59,637 nt of DNA from Paraburkholderia elongata (GCF_013177735.1 NZ_WOEZ01000161.1:1-59637), one strand, 5' to 3'. Positions 44,422-53,996 are shown, counted from the first letter of the stretch. Translations and numbers: made by a program. Notes: generated by a model not told the origin, from the letters alone.

Positions 44422-45798
44422 TCAATGCGGCCTAACCACGGTATAGAAGTAATAGCCGAGCGGCACGGCCAGCACATAGAGGCCCCACGGTACGTCACGG
44501 AAACGTCCGACGAGCAGCTTGACGAGAACATAGCAGAGCAGGCCGCCCGCGATGCCGGTGCCGAAACTGTTCGACATCAGCGTGAGCAGCACCATCGAAA
44601 GAACGGGCAGCGAGTCGCTGAAATCGTCGAAATGCGTGTGGCGAATCGTGCTGAACATCGACAGCCCGATCAGGATCAACGCCGGGGCGGTCGCTTCTTT
44701 CGGAATGGCCAGAGCGAGCGGCACGAACAACAGCATCAGTGCGAACATCGCGGCCGCGGCGAGCGAGGAGAGGCCGGTGCGCCCACCCGCTTCAACGCCT
44801 GCCGCGGATTCCACCAGCGCGGTGAGCGCCGGAATGCCGAACACCGGACCGAGCGTCGCGGCAACCGAATCGACGAGAAACGGGCGGTTGATGTTTGGCA
44901 GATTCGCGTTTTCGTCGAGCAGATCCGCTTTGGCGCCGACCGCGAGCGTGGTACCGAGCGTCGAGAAAAACTCCGCCGCGAAGAACACGAACAGATACGG
45001 AATCGCGGCCACACTCAAGGCGCTCGCAATGTCGAGCTTGAACGCGATCGGCGCGATGCTATGCGGCCACGACAGAAACGACGCGGGCATATGCGTGACG
45101 CCAAGCGGCACACCGGCGCCAGCCGCAATCAGGATCGCCCACAAGATTGCGCCGGGCACGCGGCGGCCCTGCAGCACGACAGCCGCGCCGAGGCCGATCA
45201 ATGCCACCAGCGTGCCGGGCCGCGAAAAATCGCCGAGCGCGAGTGCATTGGTCTTCGCGTTGGCGATCACCATCCCGGCGTTACGGAAGCCGAGCACCGC
45301 GATGAACAAACCGATCGAGGCCCCGAGCCCGAGCTTGATCTGCGCTGGAATCAAGCGCACCACGAGGCTGCGCGCGCCCACCAGGGTCAGGATCAGGAAC
45401 AGCACACCGGACACGAACGCAATGCCCAGGCCCGTTTGCCATGCGACGTGCTCGCCCGCTAGCGTAATGCCGAGAATCACCGAACCGCCGATGCCGGGCC
45501 CCACCAGAAACGGCAGATTTGCATACAGCGCCATCAGCACCGTGCTCAGCACGAACACGAGAATCGTCGCTGTAGTCGCCGCGCCGCGATCCATGCCGCC
45601 CGCCGACAGCAGCGACGGAATCACCACCAGCAAATAGGCGGCCGCGAGAAACGACGTGATGCCGGCGATCGTTTCGATACGCACGCTGGTCTTGCGCTCA
45701 GCGAGCGCGAAACGCCGTTCGAGCCAGCCGCCACGCGTGACGTGTGCCGGGTTGTTGGTCTTCGGCATTGAAAATTCGTTGTTGATCAATTGGTTCAT
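44422..45798 (-). CDS. NCS2-family nucleobase permease (AzgA-like)
   Basis: A 458-residue inner-membrane permease with 12-14 segments. TSFLAAAYLLVVIPSLLSAGGMDRGAATTATIL, LPFLVGPGIGG and NRPFLVDSVAATLGPVFG...TALVESAAGVEAGGRTGL belong to the AzgA/GhxP branch, which imports adenine, guanine or hypoxanthine with protons. ATG at 45798; a second ATG 10 codons in is possible. It is divergent from a LysR gene across only 53 bp and is followed by adenosine deaminase, so import and deamination of purines are linked. Confidence 0.88.
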   Translation of the reverse strand: MNQLINNEFSMPKTNNPAHVTRGGWLERRFALAERKTSVRIETIAGITSFLAAAYLLVVIPSLLSAGGMDRGAATTATILVFVLSTVLMALYANLPFLVGPGIGGSVILGITLAGEHVAWQTGLGIAFVSGVLFLILTLVGARSLVVRLIPAQIKLGLGASIGLFIAVLGFRNAGMVIANAKTNALALGDFSRPGTLVALIGLGAAVVLQGRRVPGAILWAILIAAGAGVPLGVTHMPASFLSWPHSIAPIAFKLDIASALSVAAIPYLFVFFAAEFFSTLGTTLAVGAKADLLDENANLPNINRPFLVDSVAATLGPVFGIPALTALVESAAGVEAGGRTGLSSLAAAAMFALMLLFVPLALAIPKEATAPALILIGLSMFSTIRHTHFDDFSDSLPVLSMVLLTLMSNSFGTGIAGGLLCYVLVKLLVGRFRDVPWGLYVLAVPLGYYFYTVVRPH

Positions 45799-45851
45799 CC
45801 TGTAACCACGCCATTTATACTGCTGCGCATTGTGTCGATGTATTGCTCTCC

Positions 45852-46778
45852 ATGACCGACCGTTCGTCCCTGCTGCCCGCGCTCACACTGCGGCAAATCC
45901 AGTACTTCGTCACGCTCGCGCATGCACGCAGCTTCACGCAGGCCGCGCAGTCGCTCGCCTTGACGCAGCCTGCGCTGACGGCGGCGATCCGGCAGATCGA
46001 GTTCCTGCTCGGCGGCCCGCTGTTCGCGCGCTCGGCGCATCGGCTGACGCTCACGCATGCGGGCGCCAGCGTTCTGCCGCTCGCTGAGCGCCTGCTCAAT
46101 CAGGCGCGCGGCACCTTCGACGATATGGCGAGCACCTTCGCCGAACGCGTGCAGACGGTGCGCATCGGGCTGATTCCATCGGCTGCGGCGCGCCTGTTGC
46201 CGGCGCTCACCTCGTTGCGCGCACAACAACCGTCGCTGCGCTTCACGCTGAACGACATGCCGAACACGGCCTTGATCGATGCCGTGCGCCAGGGCGCGGC
46301 CGATTTCGGCGTCGGTGTGCACGAGCCCGATGCGGCCGCGGCGGACAGCGACGGCGAAGCCGCGTTGCGCTACCAGGATCTGTTCGAGGATCAGATCCTG
46401 GTGGTGGTGCGGCGCGACGATCCGCTCGCGCAGAAGAAGAGCCTTGCGTGGGCAAAGCTGGTGGGCCGCGATCTGGCGGTGTTCGTGCGCGGCAGCGTCA
46501 GCGACGCGCTGCAGCGTACCGGGGGCGCCGAAGGTTTGCAGCTGACGGTCGCGTACCGCGTCGAGTACACCGAGCCTTTGTACGAACTCGTACGCAACCG
46601 TCTGGCGATTGCGGTGCTGCCCAGTCTCTACACCATGCATCTGCACGACACGGAACTGGTCGCATTGCGCCTCGACAAGCCGCGCGTCACCCGTTCGATC
46701 GCACTCATTTCGCTCGCCGGCGGCGATCGCGGCCCGCACGTGCGTGCTTGCCGCGAGTGGATCGCCGCGCATATCTGA
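45852..46778 (+). CDS. LysR-family transcriptional regulator, probably of the purine uptake genes
   Basis: A 308-residue LysR regulator: HTH LRQIQYFVTLAHARSFTQAAQSLALTQPALTAAIRQIE and an effector domain complete to the C-terminus. ATG 45852 is used; a TTG three codons earlier is possible. Neither has a clear ribosome-binding site. It is divergent from the NCS2 gene and convergent with the nucleoside hydrolase gene, so it sits in the middle of the salvage cluster. Confidence 0.87.
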   Translation: MTDRSSLLPALTLRQIQYFVTLAHARSFTQAAQSLALTQPALTAAIRQIEFLLGGPLFARSAHRLTLTHAGASVLPLAERLLNQARGTFDDMASTFAERVQTVRIGLIPSAAARLLPALTSLRAQQPSLRFTLNDMPNTALIDAVRQGAADFGVGVHEPDAAAADSDGEAALRYQDLFEDQILVVVRRDDPLAQKKSLAWAKLVGRDLAVFVRGSVSDALQRTGGAEGLQLTVAYRVEYTEPLYELVRNRLAIAVLPSLYTMHLHDTELVALRLDKPRVTRSIALISLAGGDRGPHVRACREWIAAHI

Positions 46779-46843
46779 CGACGCAAGGCGCACTGCATGC
46801 ATGGCCGCTGTCGAGCCCTTTACGGGTTCAAGGGTTTGCCGGC

Positions 46844-47965
46844 TCACGGCAACGTAGCGAGCCGTGCGCGCAAGGCGGCATAAAAACCGTCCGCGTCGAC
46901 TTCGGTGATCCAGGTCGCGTTCGGCTTACGGCCGCTGTGTCCGCTCCAGTCCACCACGGTTTCACCGAGCGTCCATTCGCCGACGGTCTCGATCATTACG
47001 TTGACCTCGCGTCCTTTGAATAGCGACGGCTCGATCAGGTAGCCGGTCGCGCAGGGGTCGTACATCGGCGCTTCTTCAACGCCCCGGCGTCCCTTCTGAT
47101 ACGCGACTTCCGCGGCCATGATGTCGGCGGCCATCGTGCCGCAACGATTGCCGAGCGCGCGAATCGGCGCGATCCGTGCCGGCGTGATCGGCGCTTTCAC
47201 GGCGACGTCGCGCGGCAGCACGACGATCGGCACGCCGCTCGCAAACACGACTTGCGCAGCCTGCGGATCGACGTAGATATTGAATTCGGCCGCGGGCGTG
47301 ATGTTGCCGCGTTCAAAGAAGGCGCCGCCCATCAGCACGATTTCGCGGATGCCGTTGCGAATCTCCGGCGCTTCGGTGAACGCGGTGGCGAGGTTGGTCA
47401 ACGGCCCGGTCGCGCACAGCGTCACGCTATGCGGCGGCGCCGCGCGCAAGGTGTCGATCAGAAAGGCAACTGCGTGCTGCGGCGCGAGAGGCGCTAGCGG
47501 TTCATGTAACGGCACGCCTTCGAGACCGGTCTTGCCGTGCACGTTGGCGGCTGTGACCAGCTCGCGCGTGAGCGGACGAGGGCAGCCCGCGTACACCGGC
47601 AGCGATTGCGTGCGCTCGGCCCAGTCACGCACTATGCGGGCGTTGCGCTCGGTGAGATTGAGCGGCACGTTGCCCGCGACCGTCGTGATCGCGCGCACAT
47701 CGAGCCGGTCGCTCGCGCCGAGGGCGAACAGGATGGCAATCGCGTCATCCTGACCGGGATCGCAATCGATGATCACACTGCGACGAGCGCCGCTTTGCAA
47801 AGCGGTGTCGGTCGACGAGGACGTGCCACTTGCCGCGTTAGCGGTGTCGGCAACACCTGTTGCCGCGCCTGCAAACATCGGCCACGCCGACGCACCCGCA
47901 GCCAGTCCCATGGCCGTGCGCAAAAACGCGCGCCGGTCTTGTGTTGGATCGAAGGAGTTCATCAT
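46844..47965 (-). CDS. Nucleoside hydrolase with twin-arginine signal peptide
   Basis: A 373-residue inosine/uridine-preferring nucleoside hydrolase. The calcium and active-site motif DCDPGQDD is at 67-74, and AEFNIYVDPQAAQVVF follows the family pattern. Unusually, the N-terminus carries a Tat signal (QDRRAFLRTAMGLAAGASAWPMFAGAA, Arg11-Arg12), which predicts export of the folded enzyme to the periplasm. It would split nucleosides there into ribose and base. The start lies 2 bp after the porin stop, so the two genes form an operon. Confidence 0.85.
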   Translation of the reverse strand: MMNSFDPTQDRRAFLRTAMGLAAGASAWPMFAGAATGVADTANAASGTSSSTDTALQSGARRSVIIDCDPGQDDAIAILFALGASDRLDVRAITTVAGNVPLNLTERNARIVRDWAERTQSLPVYAGCPRPLTRELVTAANVHGKTGLEGVPLHEPLAPLAPQHAVAFLIDTLRAAPPHSVTLCATGPLTNLATAFTEAPEIRNGIREIVLMGGAFFERGNITPAAEFNIYVDPQAAQVVFASGVPIVVLPRDVAVKAPITPARIAPIRALGNRCGTMAADIMAAEVAYQKGRRGVEEAPMYDPCATGYLIEPSLFKGREVNVMIETVGEWTLGETVVDWSGHSGRKPNATWITEVDADGFYAALRARLATLP

Positions 47966-47967
47966 CG

Positions 47968-49077
47968 TCAGAACACGTGGCGCATGCCGACTGTCGCGAT
48001 CATTTGGCGTATGCCGGTGGATCGAGCGTAGGCGAAAATCTGCGCGTGTTGCGCGTCGCCAGCGGCTTGCTGCGCGATCACCGTCAGCGCGACGTCGGTG
48101 CGTTTCGACAGGAAATAGTCGGCTTGCAGATTGACCTGATGCCATTTGGGGCTCGTGTTGATCACATCGTATTTGCCGTCCGTGAAGGCATACGCTGCGC
48201 CGAGAATGAACGCAGGGCTCACGTGGTAGTTCAGGTTCAGGTTGTAGTTCTGCAAATGCAGATGCGAACCGTCGAGATAATCGTAGCGGACATCGGTGAA
48301 GAGCGCTGCAAATTGCGCGGGACCGACCGTATAGAAGCCGCCTGTGCCGAAGATGCGCTGCTTGCTCGCATACGCGGCCGGATGCAGCGCGCTCTTCGCG
48401 AAGATCAGAAGCGACGACGCGTAGTCGTTCGAAATCGCGCCGTCCGGATTGGTCGCGCTAAACGGGTTGTTGTACTGGGCGTAGACCACGCTCCACTTGA
48501 GCGGGCCGTTCTCGTAACCGGCACCGAAGCTGTACGCATTGTTGTTGGCGAAACCGGTGGCATTGCTGAAACCGTATTCGGCTGTGGCCTTCAGGCCGCG
48601 ATAGTCGGGTGTCACGTACTTCACCGCGTTTTGCACGCGGATGTCGTTATAGCCGTTGTCGTTGTCGCCGATGTTCACGCCATTGCTCGCGATGATCACC
48701 GGGCCGACGTAGTCGTGCACCGTGTCGTACTGACGGCCGAAGGTCAACGTACCGAACGTCTTGCTGGCGAGCCCCACGAACGCCTGCCGGCCGAATTCGC
48801 GGCCGTTTTGCGATGCCGTGCCGGTCATCACGTTAAAGCCGTTTTCCAACTGGAAGATCGCGGTCGTGCCGCCGCCCAGATCTTCCACGCCCTTCAGACC
48901 CCAGCGCGGATTCTGGTTGGTCCCCGAGAGTGCCTGCCACGCGTTCTTGCCGCCCTGATTCGTCGCATAGCCGACGCCCGCCGAAATCAGGCCATACAGC
49001 GTCACGCTGCTTTGTGCATGGGCGGCGCTGGAAAGCGCGCCGGCAATCGCGAGAGGGGCGAACTTGAGTAGTTTCAT
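47968..49077 (-). CDS. Outer-membrane porin (Burkholderia OmpC/Omp32 type)
   Basis: A 369-residue trimeric porin of the Gram-negative porin_4 type. Signal peptide 1-21 (APLAIAGALSSAAHAQ), then SSVTLYGLISAGVGY, and a beta-barrel ending in the Phe required for assembly (GMRHVF). Strand patterns such as GLKGVEDLGGGTTAIFQLENGF and RQAFVGL are characteristic. ATG 49077. It is cotranscribed with the nucleoside hydrolase and may admit nucleosides. The start lacks a good Shine-Dalgarno sequence. Confidence 0.9.
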   Translation of the reverse strand: MKLLKFAPLAIAGALSSAAHAQSSVTLYGLISAGVGYATNQGGKNAWQALSGTNQNPRWGLKGVEDLGGGTTAIFQLENGFNVMTGTASQNGREFGRQAFVGLASKTFGTLTFGRQYDTVHDYVGPVIIASNGVNIGDNDNGYNDIRVQNAVKYVTPDYRGLKATAEYGFSNATGFANNNAYSFGAGYENGPLKWSVVYAQYNNPFSATNPDGAISNDYASSLLIFAKSALHPAAYASKQRIFGTGGFYTVGPAQFAALFTDVRYDYLDGSHLHLQNYNLNLNYHVSPAFILGAAYAFTDGKYDVINTSPKWHQVNLQADYFLSKRTDVALTVIAQQAAGDAQHAQIFAYARSTGIRQMIATVGMRHVF

Positions 49078-49190
49078 CGTGGTCCAGTAGCGGGAAAGGA
49101 GGGCGCCGAGCGTAGGGCGCATTCGAACTGGGCTCGACTATACGAAGTCGTCGGCTATAAAAATAATGTTGTTTTCTTATAGTTCCATAA

Positions 49191-49206
49191 ATTGAATCTA
49201 TTCAAT
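49191..49206. promoter_or_regulatory. Dyad in the porin/chemoreceptor divergent region
   Basis: ATTGAATCTATTCAAT, a 7-bp perfect inverted repeat with a 2-bp centre, 114 bp upstream of the porin start. It satisfies the T-N11-A LysR-box rule (T49192, A49204). The same AT-rich gap holds TTCCATATA twice (49310 and 49329, 19 bp apart). Confidence 0.45.
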
Positions 49207-49362
49207 GAGGCCTCCGTCGACCACCGGCGAAACATGGTTTACGGGCTTGTTGCGCGTTTGCCGCGCCTCGCAAATTTAATTTTTTCGCGCCAGTGCGAAT
49301 CGCCATACTTTCCATATACGGGTAGATGTTCCATATAAGAAACAAAAACGACAAAAACCACG

Positions 49363-50887
49363 ATGACCAAGAACCTGACCATCAATCTGAGGATCGCGAT
49401 CACCATCGCGTTTCTCGGCGGGCTGCTGATTGCCACCGGCGCGCTCGGCATCCTCGGGATGGACGAAAGCAACGCGGCGCAGCGTGACGCTTATACGGTG
49501 CATTTCGCTTCAGTTGTGGCGCTCGGCAAATCGGGCACGGCGATGTCACGCGCGCGCTTCGGACTCGACTGGGCGATGAGCAATCCGCATTCGCCGCAAC
49601 TGGGCGCGCAACTCGACCGTGCCCGCATGCTGCTGGCCGATTCCGACAAGTGGTGGAACAGCTTCCGCGATCTGCCGAAAACGCCCGAACTTCAACGTCT
49701 CACCGACGATCTCGACGCAAAGCGCACCGCCGTGCGGCGCGACGGCATCGACAAGCTGGTCGATGCGATCCGCACGGGCGACGCGAGCTGGATGGACGAA
49801 AGCCGCGCGAATCACCTGATCGGCCTTTACACGGCGATGAATACGAGCCAGAGCGCGCTGGAGGACTATCTGAGCCAGCAGGCGAGCGACGCGAACGAGC
49901 GCTCGGCCACGCTGTTTCACACGCTCCTGGTTGCGTGTATCGGCAGCATTCTGGTGGGTCTGACGGTGGCGTTCATCAGTTGGCGCACGTTGCGTCGCGC
50001 GATCATGGGACCGCTGAACGATGCGTTGCGCCAGTTCGATGCCATCGCCGCCGGCGAGTTGACCACGCACGTGCCGATCCGTTCGAATGACGAAATGGCG
50101 ACGCTGCTGCGCGGCGTTGCGTCCATGCAGGACAAGCTCGGCGCGACCGTCACCACTGTACGCGCCGGTTCGCATTCGATCGCTTCATCGACGCAGCAGA
50201 TCGCCGCGGGCAATCTCGATCTGTCGCAACGCACGGAGGAGCAGGCGGCGTCGCTGGAAGAAACCGCGGCGGCGATGGAACAGCTCACGTCGACCGTGCA
50301 ATTGAATGGCCGCGCGTGGACGCAGTTCGGTCGGCAGCATGGTTGAGACGATGCGCTTGATTCACGCGGGTTCATCGAAGATGACCGGCATCATTACCGC
50401 GATTGAAGGCATCGCCTTTCAGACCAATATTCTTGCGCTCAACGCGGCCGTCGAAGCCGCCCGCGCGGGTGAAGAAGGACGCGGCTTCGCCGTGGTGGCG
50501 GGCGAGGTGCGCAGTCTCGCTCAACGTTCAGCAGCGGCCGCGAAGGAAATCGGCGCGCTGATCGCGGAGTCGACTTCGCGTGTCGAGAGCGGCGCCGGGC
50601 TCGTCAATGAAGCGGGCGATACGATGCAGGAAATCGAAGCGGCAATCGGGCGCGTCGCGCGGATTGTTGGCGAGATTGCGGCTGCTTCCAAAGAGCAGAG
50701 CGAGGGCGTCAGGCAAGTAAGTCTCGCTGTCACGCAGATGGATGAGGTCACGCAGCATAATGCTGCGCTGGTCGAGGAGAGCGCGGCGACCGCGAACTCG
50801 CTGGCGGATCAGGCGCGGCAATTGAGCGAATTGACCGCGGCCTTTAAAGTCGACCGCGATACGGCAGTTTCTGAGCCGGTGTTTTAA
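49363..50887 (+). pseudogene. Methyl-accepting chemotaxis protein broken by a frameshift (about 50 bp missing)
   Basis: The first frame (49363-50346) encodes TM1, sensor, TM2 (about 187-207), HAMP and the start of the signalling coil to LTSTVQLN at 50307. It then runs off into a short tail and stops at 50344-50346. The second frame (from about 50330) resumes with VGSMVETM and carries the full hairpin tip IEGIAFQTNILALNAAVEAARAGEEGRGF to 50887. Aligned with the intact chemoreceptor at 20362, about 72 nt are expected between these points and 22 remain, so roughly 50 nt are lost. No pentapeptide tether is present at the C-terminus. The receptor is probably inactive unless the break is a sequencing error. 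Confidence 0.85.
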
Positions 50888-50896
50888 GTTGAGATT

Positions 50897-50920
50897 GCGC
50901 TGAATGGTGCCATTCAGCGC
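50897..50920. repeat. Perfect palindrome after the broken chemoreceptor
   Basis: GCGCTGAATGG-TG-CCATTCAGCGC, 11-bp arms and a 2-nt centre, 10 bp beyond the stop; no T run follows. It may be a terminator remnant. Confidence 0.5.
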
Positions 50921-50931
50921 TTAGGATCGCC

Positions 50932-50966
50932 AGGCACATGTCCATGCAACACCAGGGCATGTGCCT
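50932..50966 (+). terminator. Probable terminator
   Basis: AGGCACATG / CATGTGCCT with a 17-nt loop, followed by TGATTC. It is the second hairpin past the chemoreceptor, in front of the ferredoxin reductase gene. Confidence 0.5.
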
Positions 50967-51079
50967 TGATTCAGGAAGATGTCAGCAACCCAAGCGTCCT
51001 TACCGCTTGTAATGGCATCGTTGCCGGGCTTCGGGCGATTCTGTATGGTGGATCATCGACCTACCCGACGAGATCCCGA

Positions 51080-52141
51080 ATGACGCACGCCGCAGACCCG
51101 CTTTCGCAGCCGCTTTCGCAACCGATCTGCTCCGATGTACTGATCGTCGGCGCCGGCCCCGTGGGCCTCTTTGCCGCTTTCGAAGCGGGCGTGATCGGCC
51201 TGTCATGCCAGATCGTCGATGGGCTCGGCAAGGTGGGCGGGCAGTGCATTGAGCTCTATCCGGACAAGCCGATCTACGACATTCCCGCGATTCCCTCGTG
51301 TACCGCGCGCGAGCTGGTCGAGCGTTTGATGGTGCAATGCAAGCCGTTCGATGTGCCGATCCATCTCGAGCAGCGGGTCGAGTCGGTCGAGCAGCGCGAC
51401 GATGGGCGCTGGACCGTGCGCACCGATCGCGGCCTCGTGTTCGACGTGGCGGCAATTCTGCTTGCCGCCGGCAATGGCGCGTTCGTCCCGCAAAAACTGA
51501 CGCTTGCCGAAGCCGTGCCGCTGGAGTCGCGTCACGTGCACTACAGCGTGCCACGTCTCGCCGATTTCGCCGGCAAGACGGTAGTGGTCGCCGGCGGCGG
51601 CGATTCCGCGCTCGACTGGGCGCTGGCATTGCGCAAGGTCGCGCGGCGCGTGACGCTGGTGCATCGGCGCAAGGGCTTCAGTGCGGCGGATTCGAGCGTC
51701 GAGTCGATGCGGCGGGCGGTCGAGGCAGGGGAGATGGATTTTGTGGTCGGCGCGATTTCGGGGCTCAACGTCGAGGACGATGCGTTGAAATCGATCTCGC
51801 TGCGGCATATCGAAGGCGAAACACAACTCGACACCGAGCACCTCGTCGTGCTGTACGGATTGGTCGCCGATCTTGGGCCGATCGCGCAGTGGAATCTATC
51901 GATCCACGGCGGCCGCGTCGACGTGGATACGTCTAACTACGAAAGCTCGCGGCCCGGCATTTTCGCGGTCGGCGACATCGCCAACTATCCGAACAAGCAG
52001 AAGCTGATTCTGTCCGGTTTTCACGAGGCGTCGTTAGCGCTGCGCAAGGCGTACGCCTACGCCTATCCGGAGAAAAAGCGGGTGCATGTCCATTCCAGTT
52101 ACGACGCGAAGCTGGCGGAAAAGATCGGCGCGGCAGGGTGA
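51080..52141 (+). CDS. Thioredoxin-reductase-like ferredoxin/flavodoxin-NADP+ reductase
   Basis: A 353-residue FAD-dependent reductase. The FAD-binding GAGPVG is at 24-29, followed by QIVDGLGKVGGQC, and the NADP-binding VAGGGDSALDWA around residue 175. The CxxC of true thioredoxin reductases is missing, which defines the TrxR-like FNR class. It passes electrons between NADPH and ferredoxin or flavodoxin. ATG 51080 is chosen; longer frame to 50966 overlaps a hairpin. Monocistronic. Confidence 0.85.
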   Translation: MTHAADPLSQPLSQPICSDVLIVGAGPVGLFAAFEAGVIGLSCQIVDGLGKVGGQCIELYPDKPIYDIPAIPSCTARELVERLMVQCKPFDVPIHLEQRVESVEQRDDGRWTVRTDRGLVFDVAAILLAAGNGAFVPQKLTLAEAVPLESRHVHYSVPRLADFAGKTVVVAGGGDSALDWALALRKVARRVTLVHRRKGFSAADSSVESMRRAVEAGEMDFVVGAISGLNVEDDALKSISLRHIEGETQLDTEHLVVLYGLVADLGPIAQWNLSIHGGRVDVDTSNYESSRPGIFAVGDIANYPNKQKLILSGFHEASLALRKAYAYAYPEKKRVHVHSSYDAKLAEKIGAAG

Positions 52142-52176
52142 GCGTGCTCTGTAAGAAGGCCTGAGAAGGCCGGTCT

Positions 52177-53574
52177 TTACCCTCGCCCGCCTCGCGAGAT
52201 ATCTTCCCCGGCGCGATGCGGCATGCGCAATGTGACCGGAATTGAAGCGAACGAACACAAACCCACCACCAGAAACGCAGGCCAGAAATCCGACCACATG
52301 ATGCTCAGATGTCCGTGCAACACACGCGAAATCTGCAGCACGATACCGCCCACCGTCACGCCCAGGCCGAGCGACATCTGCTGCACGACGCTGCCGAGAC
52401 TCGTCGCGCGCCCCACGTCGCGGCTGGCGATTTCCGCGTAAGTCAGCGAGTTGAGGCTCGTGAATTGCAGCGCGGGGAAGAAGCCGCCGAGCAACACGAC
52501 GAACCAGATAATCCAGGTCGGCGTGCCAGGGAAAAACAGCCCGCACGCCGCGATTGATATCCCTGACAACGCCGCGTTCACCACCAGCACCGAACGGAAG
52601 CCGAAGCGATGCAGCACGCGCGAGGCGAACGTGCGCATGAACATGCCGCCGAACGCGGACGCGCAGGTGATCAGGCCGGATTCGAACGCGCTCATGCCGT
52701 GTCCTTCCTGCAGCATCAGCGGCAGCAGAAAGGGCAACGCACCGAGGCCGATGCGAAACAGCGATCCGCCAAGCACACTCGCCTGGAAAGTCGGCACTTT
52801 GAAAAAGCGCAGATCGAGCAGCGGGAGTGTGACGCGCTGAGCGTACGCGACGTAGCCCAGCAGCAGAACCGCGCCGCTTGCGCACATGCCGAACGCGTCC
52901 CGATTCGAAATGAGTTCGCCGCCGACTAGCGACAGTCCGAGCAGAAGCAGCACCGCGCCGGCCGCCGACAGAAAAAAACCGATCCAGTCGAGCGGCCCGG
53001 GGTCCGGTTCGCGCGTGTTGGCGATATGCCGGTTGGTCAGATAGATACCGAGAATGCCGATCGGCACATTGATGAAGAAGATCAGACGCCAGTGCAGATA
53101 AGTGGTGATGAAGCCGCCGAGCAGTGGCCCGGCTGCCGGTCCGAGCAGTGCAGGGACGCTCAGATAGTTCATCGCGCGGATGAACTGGGACTTGTGGACC
53201 ACACGGAAGATGATGATCCGCCCGACCGGCACCATCATCGCGCCGCCGACGCCTTGCACGAAACGGGCGAGGGTGAAGGTGGCCAACGAGTTCGACGCGG
53301 CGCACAAGAGCGAGCCGGTCACGAAGATGCCGATTGCGGTGCGGAAAATCGTGCGGGCGCCGAAGCGGTCCGCGAGCCAGCCGCATACCGGGATAAAGAC
53401 GCCAAGACCAAGCACATAGCTCGTCACCGCGATTTTCAGCGTGACCGGATCGCGCCCGAAGTCGCGCGCCATGGCGGGCAAGGCGGTGACGATCACATTC
53501 GCATCGACGCTTTCCATGAACATCGCGCATGCGACGATGAGAGGCGCAATCAGGGGTTTCTGGGCGACGGTCAT
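52177..53574 (-). CDS. MFS transporter of the DHA2 family
   Basis: A 465-residue protein with about 14 membrane segments. ESVDANVIVTALPAMA, GWLADRFGARTIF and LLGPAAGPLLGGF are the family motifs. It is closest in style to the EmrB-like drug exporters but has no EmrA-type partner nearby. ATG 53574 lacks a good Shine-Dalgarno sequence. It converges with the ferredoxin reductase gene. Confidence 0.83.
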   Translation of the reverse strand: MTVAQKPLIAPLIVACAMFMESVDANVIVTALPAMARDFGRDPVTLKIAVTSYVLGLGVFIPVCGWLADRFGARTIFRTAIGIFVTGSLLCAASNSLATFTLARFVQGVGGAMMVPVGRIIIFRVVHKSQFIRAMNYLSVPALLGPAAGPLLGGFITTYLHWRLIFFINVPIGILGIYLTNRHIANTREPDPGPLDWIGFFLSAAGAVLLLLGLSLVGGELISNRDAFGMCASGAVLLLGYVAYAQRVTLPLLDLRFFKVPTFQASVLGGSLFRIGLGALPFLLPLMLQEGHGMSAFESGLITCASAFGGMFMRTFASRVLHRFGFRSVLVVNAALSGISIAACGLFFPGTPTWIIWFVVLLGGFFPALQFTSLNSLTYAEIASRDVGRATSLGSVVQQMSLGLGVTVGGIVLQISRVLHGHLSIMWSDFWPAFLVVGLCSFASIPVTLRMPHRAGEDISRGGRG

Positions 53575-53740
53575 GAGAGACGGGCGGTCTGCGGCGGAAG
53601 GTCGCAGGCAAAGGGGGCATTATTGCACCTGTACGGTGCGGATGGTTAATAGCGCACCGCCTGATGCCGCCCCTTTTCGAGATTACCCGGATCGCTGAAG
53701 TGACCGTCGAACAACATGCCGGCGACATTATTGATATCTG

Positions 53741-53768
53741 TTGCGGTGCGGCATGGGATCGCTATAAT
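53741..53768 (+). promoter_or_regulatory. Sigma-70-type promoter of the 50-residue gene
   Basis: TTGCGG (53741-53746), 16 bp, then a perfect TATAAT (53763-53768). The transcript would start near 53775, giving a ~35-nt leader to the ATG at 53810. Confidence 0.7.
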
Positions 53769-53809
53769 CGGGTTATTGCCTAGGTATAAACCCTATATAG
53801 GAGTCCGCC

Positions 53810-53962
53810 ATGAACACCGCTTCCAACGTCGCTACCGTCCGTACTGCACCCGCCGCTAACAACTCGTGGCTGGGCAAGCTCCGCGCACTGGCTCTGCATG
53901 CGCTCAACCTGCATCTGCAAAACTGCGCTGTGCTTGCCGAAGCGCATCGCCGCCCGCAGTAA
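53810..53962 (+). CDS. Small protein of 50 residues, function unknown
   Basis: Supported by a consensus promoter, AGGAG at 53799-53803 six bases before the ATG, and a clean stop at 53962. The protein has a polar start rich in Ala/Thr/Asn and an amphipathic helix (SWLGKLRALALHALNLHLQN) with one Cys. No membrane segment or known domain is recognised. It converges with the thioesterase gene. Strong signals and lack of neighbours suggest an abundant small protein. Confidence 0.7.
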   Translation: MNTASNVATVRTAPAANNSWLGKLRALALHALNLHLQNCAVLAEAHRRPQ

Positions 53963-53996
53963 GCGTTCGAGCAACGGTCGGTATCGATCGTATCTT

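Noticed and set aside
47966..48145. Extended N-terminus for the nucleoside hydrolase
   Set aside because: It would overlap the porin gene and place the Tat signal internally; the ATG at 47965 gives a proper signal peptide.
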